A stretch of DNA of 64,000 nucleotides from Marchantia polymorpha subsp. ruderalis (Eukaryota > Streptophyta > Marchantiopsida > Marchantiales > Marchantiaceae), in the NCBI GenBank assembly GCA_037833965.1, contig AP031351.1, forward strand, positions 25,432,501-25,496,500. Reading direction: 5' to 3'. This document shows positions 61,704 to 64,000 of the stretch, one piece after another. Below the pieces are notes generated by a model, which saw only the letters and a list, made by a program, of their open reading frames with translations, did no database searches and was not told the DNA's origin. The translations under genes and the position numbers were made by a program. Positions within the stretch are counted from its first letter, which is position 1. The number at the start of each line of letters is the position of its first letter.

Positions 61704-61870
61704 GAATGCCGATGATGATATCGATGATGCCAAAACATTTGTAGTATAAGCTGCTAAGGATTATGTCTAAAAATTTTTTATATCTCCAATCCATTCAACG
61801 CTTCCAAGTCAAATTGAAATGTAAGTGAGATTATTCTCAAAGTGAAGACATGAGAGTTATTCTCAAAATG

Positions 61871-61911
61871 AAGCATTAGACATAATGTTTCATACATTTT
61901 GTCTAATGCTT
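61871..61911. repeat. Perfect 12-bp snapback hairpin
   Basis: Arms 61871-61882 (aagcattagaca) and 61900-61911 pair exactly with a 17-nt loop. The right arm overlaps the start of the 186-bp tandem repeat. Confidence 0.75.
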
Positions 61912-62335
61912 GAAAATAAGCTCGACATTTACCTCGTTGTCAAATTGTAGTTTCTACCTAAATATTTGCTCACCTTCCTTGAATGTTGCTCTCATTGTAT
62001 GTGGTTTTTTAATACAAAATCTGCAAGACAATGCATCTAATATGATGGACAATGGAAATTCTACCGCCAAGGACGTGAAGAGCAATGTTTAATGCTTGAA
62101 AATAAGCTAGACATTTACCTCGCTCTCACACTACAATTTGTATCTAAATATTTGCCCACCTTCCCTAAAGGTTGCTCTAACTATATGTGATTTTTTAATA
62201 CAAAATGTACAAGACAAGACATCTGATATGATGGACAATGGAGCTTATACGGCCGAAGAAGTGAAGGGCAATGTCTAATGCTCAAAAATAAGCTAGGTAT
62301 GTAAATCACTTTTGAACTACAATCTGTATCTAAAT
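61905..62335. repeat. Tandem repeat, 186-bp period, about 2.3 copies
   Basis: The sequence aatgcttgaaaataagct recurs at 61905, 62091 and (as aatgctcaaaaataagct) 62277, an exact spacing of 186 bp twice. The copies are diverged by roughly a tenth or more. The period is a multiple of three, and each unit contains a short coding-like block (MMDNGNSTAKDVKSNV in the first, MMDNGAYTAEEVKGNV in the second) that ends in TAA or TAG. This may be a duplicated exon-intron cassette of a decayed gene. Confidence 0.8.
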
Positions 62336-64000
62336 GTTTGCATTGCATCACATTCAGGCAATTCACGTTTTTGAAAGCCAGTATTGAGTTTGAGGGGGGC
62401 ACAGAAAGTGTCGTGACTTGCAAGTGAAATTCCCATTCCGGAAGAAAATGCACAAAAAACTGTTGAAAAAGAAAGTGCATTTGAACACATGTGTTTGCAA
62501 AACTTTCCAAAAAAAGTTGAAGTTGGAATGATAACCCTGCGCATTAATTTAGATCTCATAGCTAGAGGATTGGAAGAGAATGTTGGTGCGTGAAGTCATA
62601 AAGCGGAGTTTCATGTGAATCCATGGTGTCGAGAGAAATGTCTCTGTTGAATTGCAATGCAATGCGAAGGAGCCCCTGGAAGAGTAAAGTGAAAAGGCGC
62701 GAAACAACACGTGAAGTCTATCGATTCCGGAACAGTAGGATTTTTTGGCAAAAGTGCATGGTTCTTTGCATTAACTGATATCTTTGCCACCTCGGATATT
62801 TTAAATTGCCGTATACTCCCGTGTGATAAAGGAGGGAGCAGGCGGCAAAGATTCACTGCCGTTGCCGGTCGTGTGGCTTGATCCTTTGTATTGAGTTACA
62901 TGGTTGTTGATTAGATGTGAGTTATGTGGTTGTTAATGAAGAATGATGTTTCTAGAAGAGTTTGACGTGACATGCAGAAATATGACATGTTTCCCTCGAG
63001 AGACAACACATGTCGTCGCGTAGTGCGTCGCGCGGATTGTTACCGAGTGATGTATTCATACCCGCTTGCGTGATGCGCAACGTCTTACAGCGCTCTCACA
63101 TCTTGTCTTGTCTACATTCCGCCGCTTGATCCCCGCACAGTGCACAAGATCTGATGCACAACATTTAAATGCACTCTCGCGCCTCTTTGCTCGCTTGCGA
63201 TGCACTCGCGCACGCATTCATGGTGCTCATCTGCGCTGCTTGTCATCGCAATTCGATACAGAAACGATCGATCGTTTCAATCAATTTTAAAAACTTCCAT
63301 CATAGCCGCACGTTCTCTTGCGTGCGACCTTGCACGCTTGGACAAGCATACTCTACGCGCTGCAATCTGACATCTTCAAGAAAATGCTTGCAGAAAATCA
63401 CGACAGATAAAATTGTGAGTTCCAATATTCAGTGAAATATTTTGCCTCCTATTATTTGCTGCTAAGATTGTTCGACTTTAACATTATGATTCTTGGCATA
63501 AGCACTTTTGGTCCTTGCTGCTGCTGTTGCAAAGACATGACAGATAATTAGATAGTTTAGTAGAAAATTATGTGGCTCAACGAAAACAAACCTAACTGTG
63601 GATGAAATCTTCCTATGCTCATGACGTTCTTTGTACCAATTGATATTCATGTTCATTATTATCACAACTATAAGCTCGAGAGCATTCAATTTTGCAAAAT
63701 TTACCTGCAATATCACATATTTCCACATTGAAATTGTCGACATACAATCAAGTACAAAAATCTTAGAAATCTTTTGTTATAGAAATCATTAATATACAAT
63801 TGAAAACGGAAATCTCTTGTAATAGAAATCTTATCATTTTGAATATCAAACAAATGGATTTTCATTGTTCACTATTCAAAAACTATCAAATTTTGCAAAA
63901 AGACTCTACAACCTATCGTATTGAATTATCGATTGTTTCAAGAATCTAACTTTTTCAATTTTTGGTCAATGAATCAACAAACGAGAAGCTATTTGCAAGT
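62336..64000. other. Right-end spacer, nothing recognised
   Basis: Moderate GC at 62980-63400, otherwise AT-rich. Short open frames such as 63066-63290 and 62611-62856 show no domain or splice structure. No element ends are seen. Confidence 0.4.

Larger units (their letters stand above)
55638..61708 (-). mobile_element. Ty3/gypsy chromovirus, full-length structure, inactive
   Basis: A complete LTR retrotransposon lies on the minus strand. The GAATG target-site duplication flanks it at 55638-55642 and 61704-61708. Two 420-bp LTRs (55643-56062 and 61284-61703) begin TG and end CA. The PBS is complementary to initiator-Met tRNA, and a polypurine tract lies inside the other LTR. Gene order is gag, protease, RT, RNase H, integrase, chromodomain, which defines a chromovirus. 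By eye the LTRs differ at 7 of 420 positions, so the insertion is fairly young. Gag is open, but pol carries several stops and frameshifts, so the copy cannot make its own polyprotein. Confidence 0.95.

Noticed and set aside
1-64000. CRISPR arrays, bacterial operons, tRNA or rRNA genes
   Set aside because: No spaced direct repeats of CRISPR type and no tRNA-like cloverleaf with a GGTTCGAAT-type T loop were found; the genes are intron-bearing and plant-like.

Overview
The window looks like nuclear DNA of a seed-free land plant, most likely a bryophyte. The reasons are introns with GT..AG borders, a plant-type sterol C4-methyl oxidase, a GRAS transcription factor relic, a chromovirus primed by initiator-Met tRNA, and a plastid-targeted glutamine synthetase of the bacterial-derived GSIIB type, which seed plants lack. 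The species cannot be fixed from the sequence alone.

Layout. At the left edge an armadillo-repeat gene (minus strand, four exons, 3' end outside the window) is arranged head-to-head with a multi-exon HflX/GTPBP6-type GTPase gene (plus strand, 2646-7539). From 7540 to 18400 there is mostly AT-rich sequence with transposon debris: a possible solo LTR, one copy of a roughly 940-bp repeat and a Ty3/gypsy integrase scrap. A GC-richer block at 18405-19611 carries a frameshifted GRAS-domain pseudogene. Around 21-24 kb lie several unrelated short snapback hairpins and a duplicated fragment resembling plastid ycf3. A C4-sterol methyl oxidase (SMO1-like) gene follows at 24730-26708. From 27 to 37 kb the sequence is AT-rich and gene-poor, with the second copy of the roughly 940-bp repeat. 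A single-exon plastid glutamine synthetase gene (minus, 37588-38880) sits in a GC-rich island. From 42.8 to 50 kb the DNA is extremely AT-rich and apparently non-coding, apart from a run of 33 C.

The right end is transposon territory: a Ty1/copia scrap beside a 35-bp tandem array, a PIF/Harbinger transposase pseudogene with seven in-frame stops, LRR scraps, and a structurally complete Ty3/gypsy chromovirus (55643-61703, minus) with two 420-bp LTRs, a GAATG target duplication, PBS, PPT, gag, pol and chromodomain. Its pol is broken by stops and frameshifts. A 186-bp tandem repeat follows it.

The four intact genes (ARM protein, HflX GTPase, SMO, GSIIB) are housekeeping-type and have no obvious functional link. 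No clear new multi-gene system was found. The points most worth a second look are the intronless GSIIB gene, the set of near-perfect snapback hairpins, the decayed GRAS gene, the duplicated ycf3-like fragment, and a tandem splice acceptor in the SMO gene whose upstream choice brings an in-frame stop.
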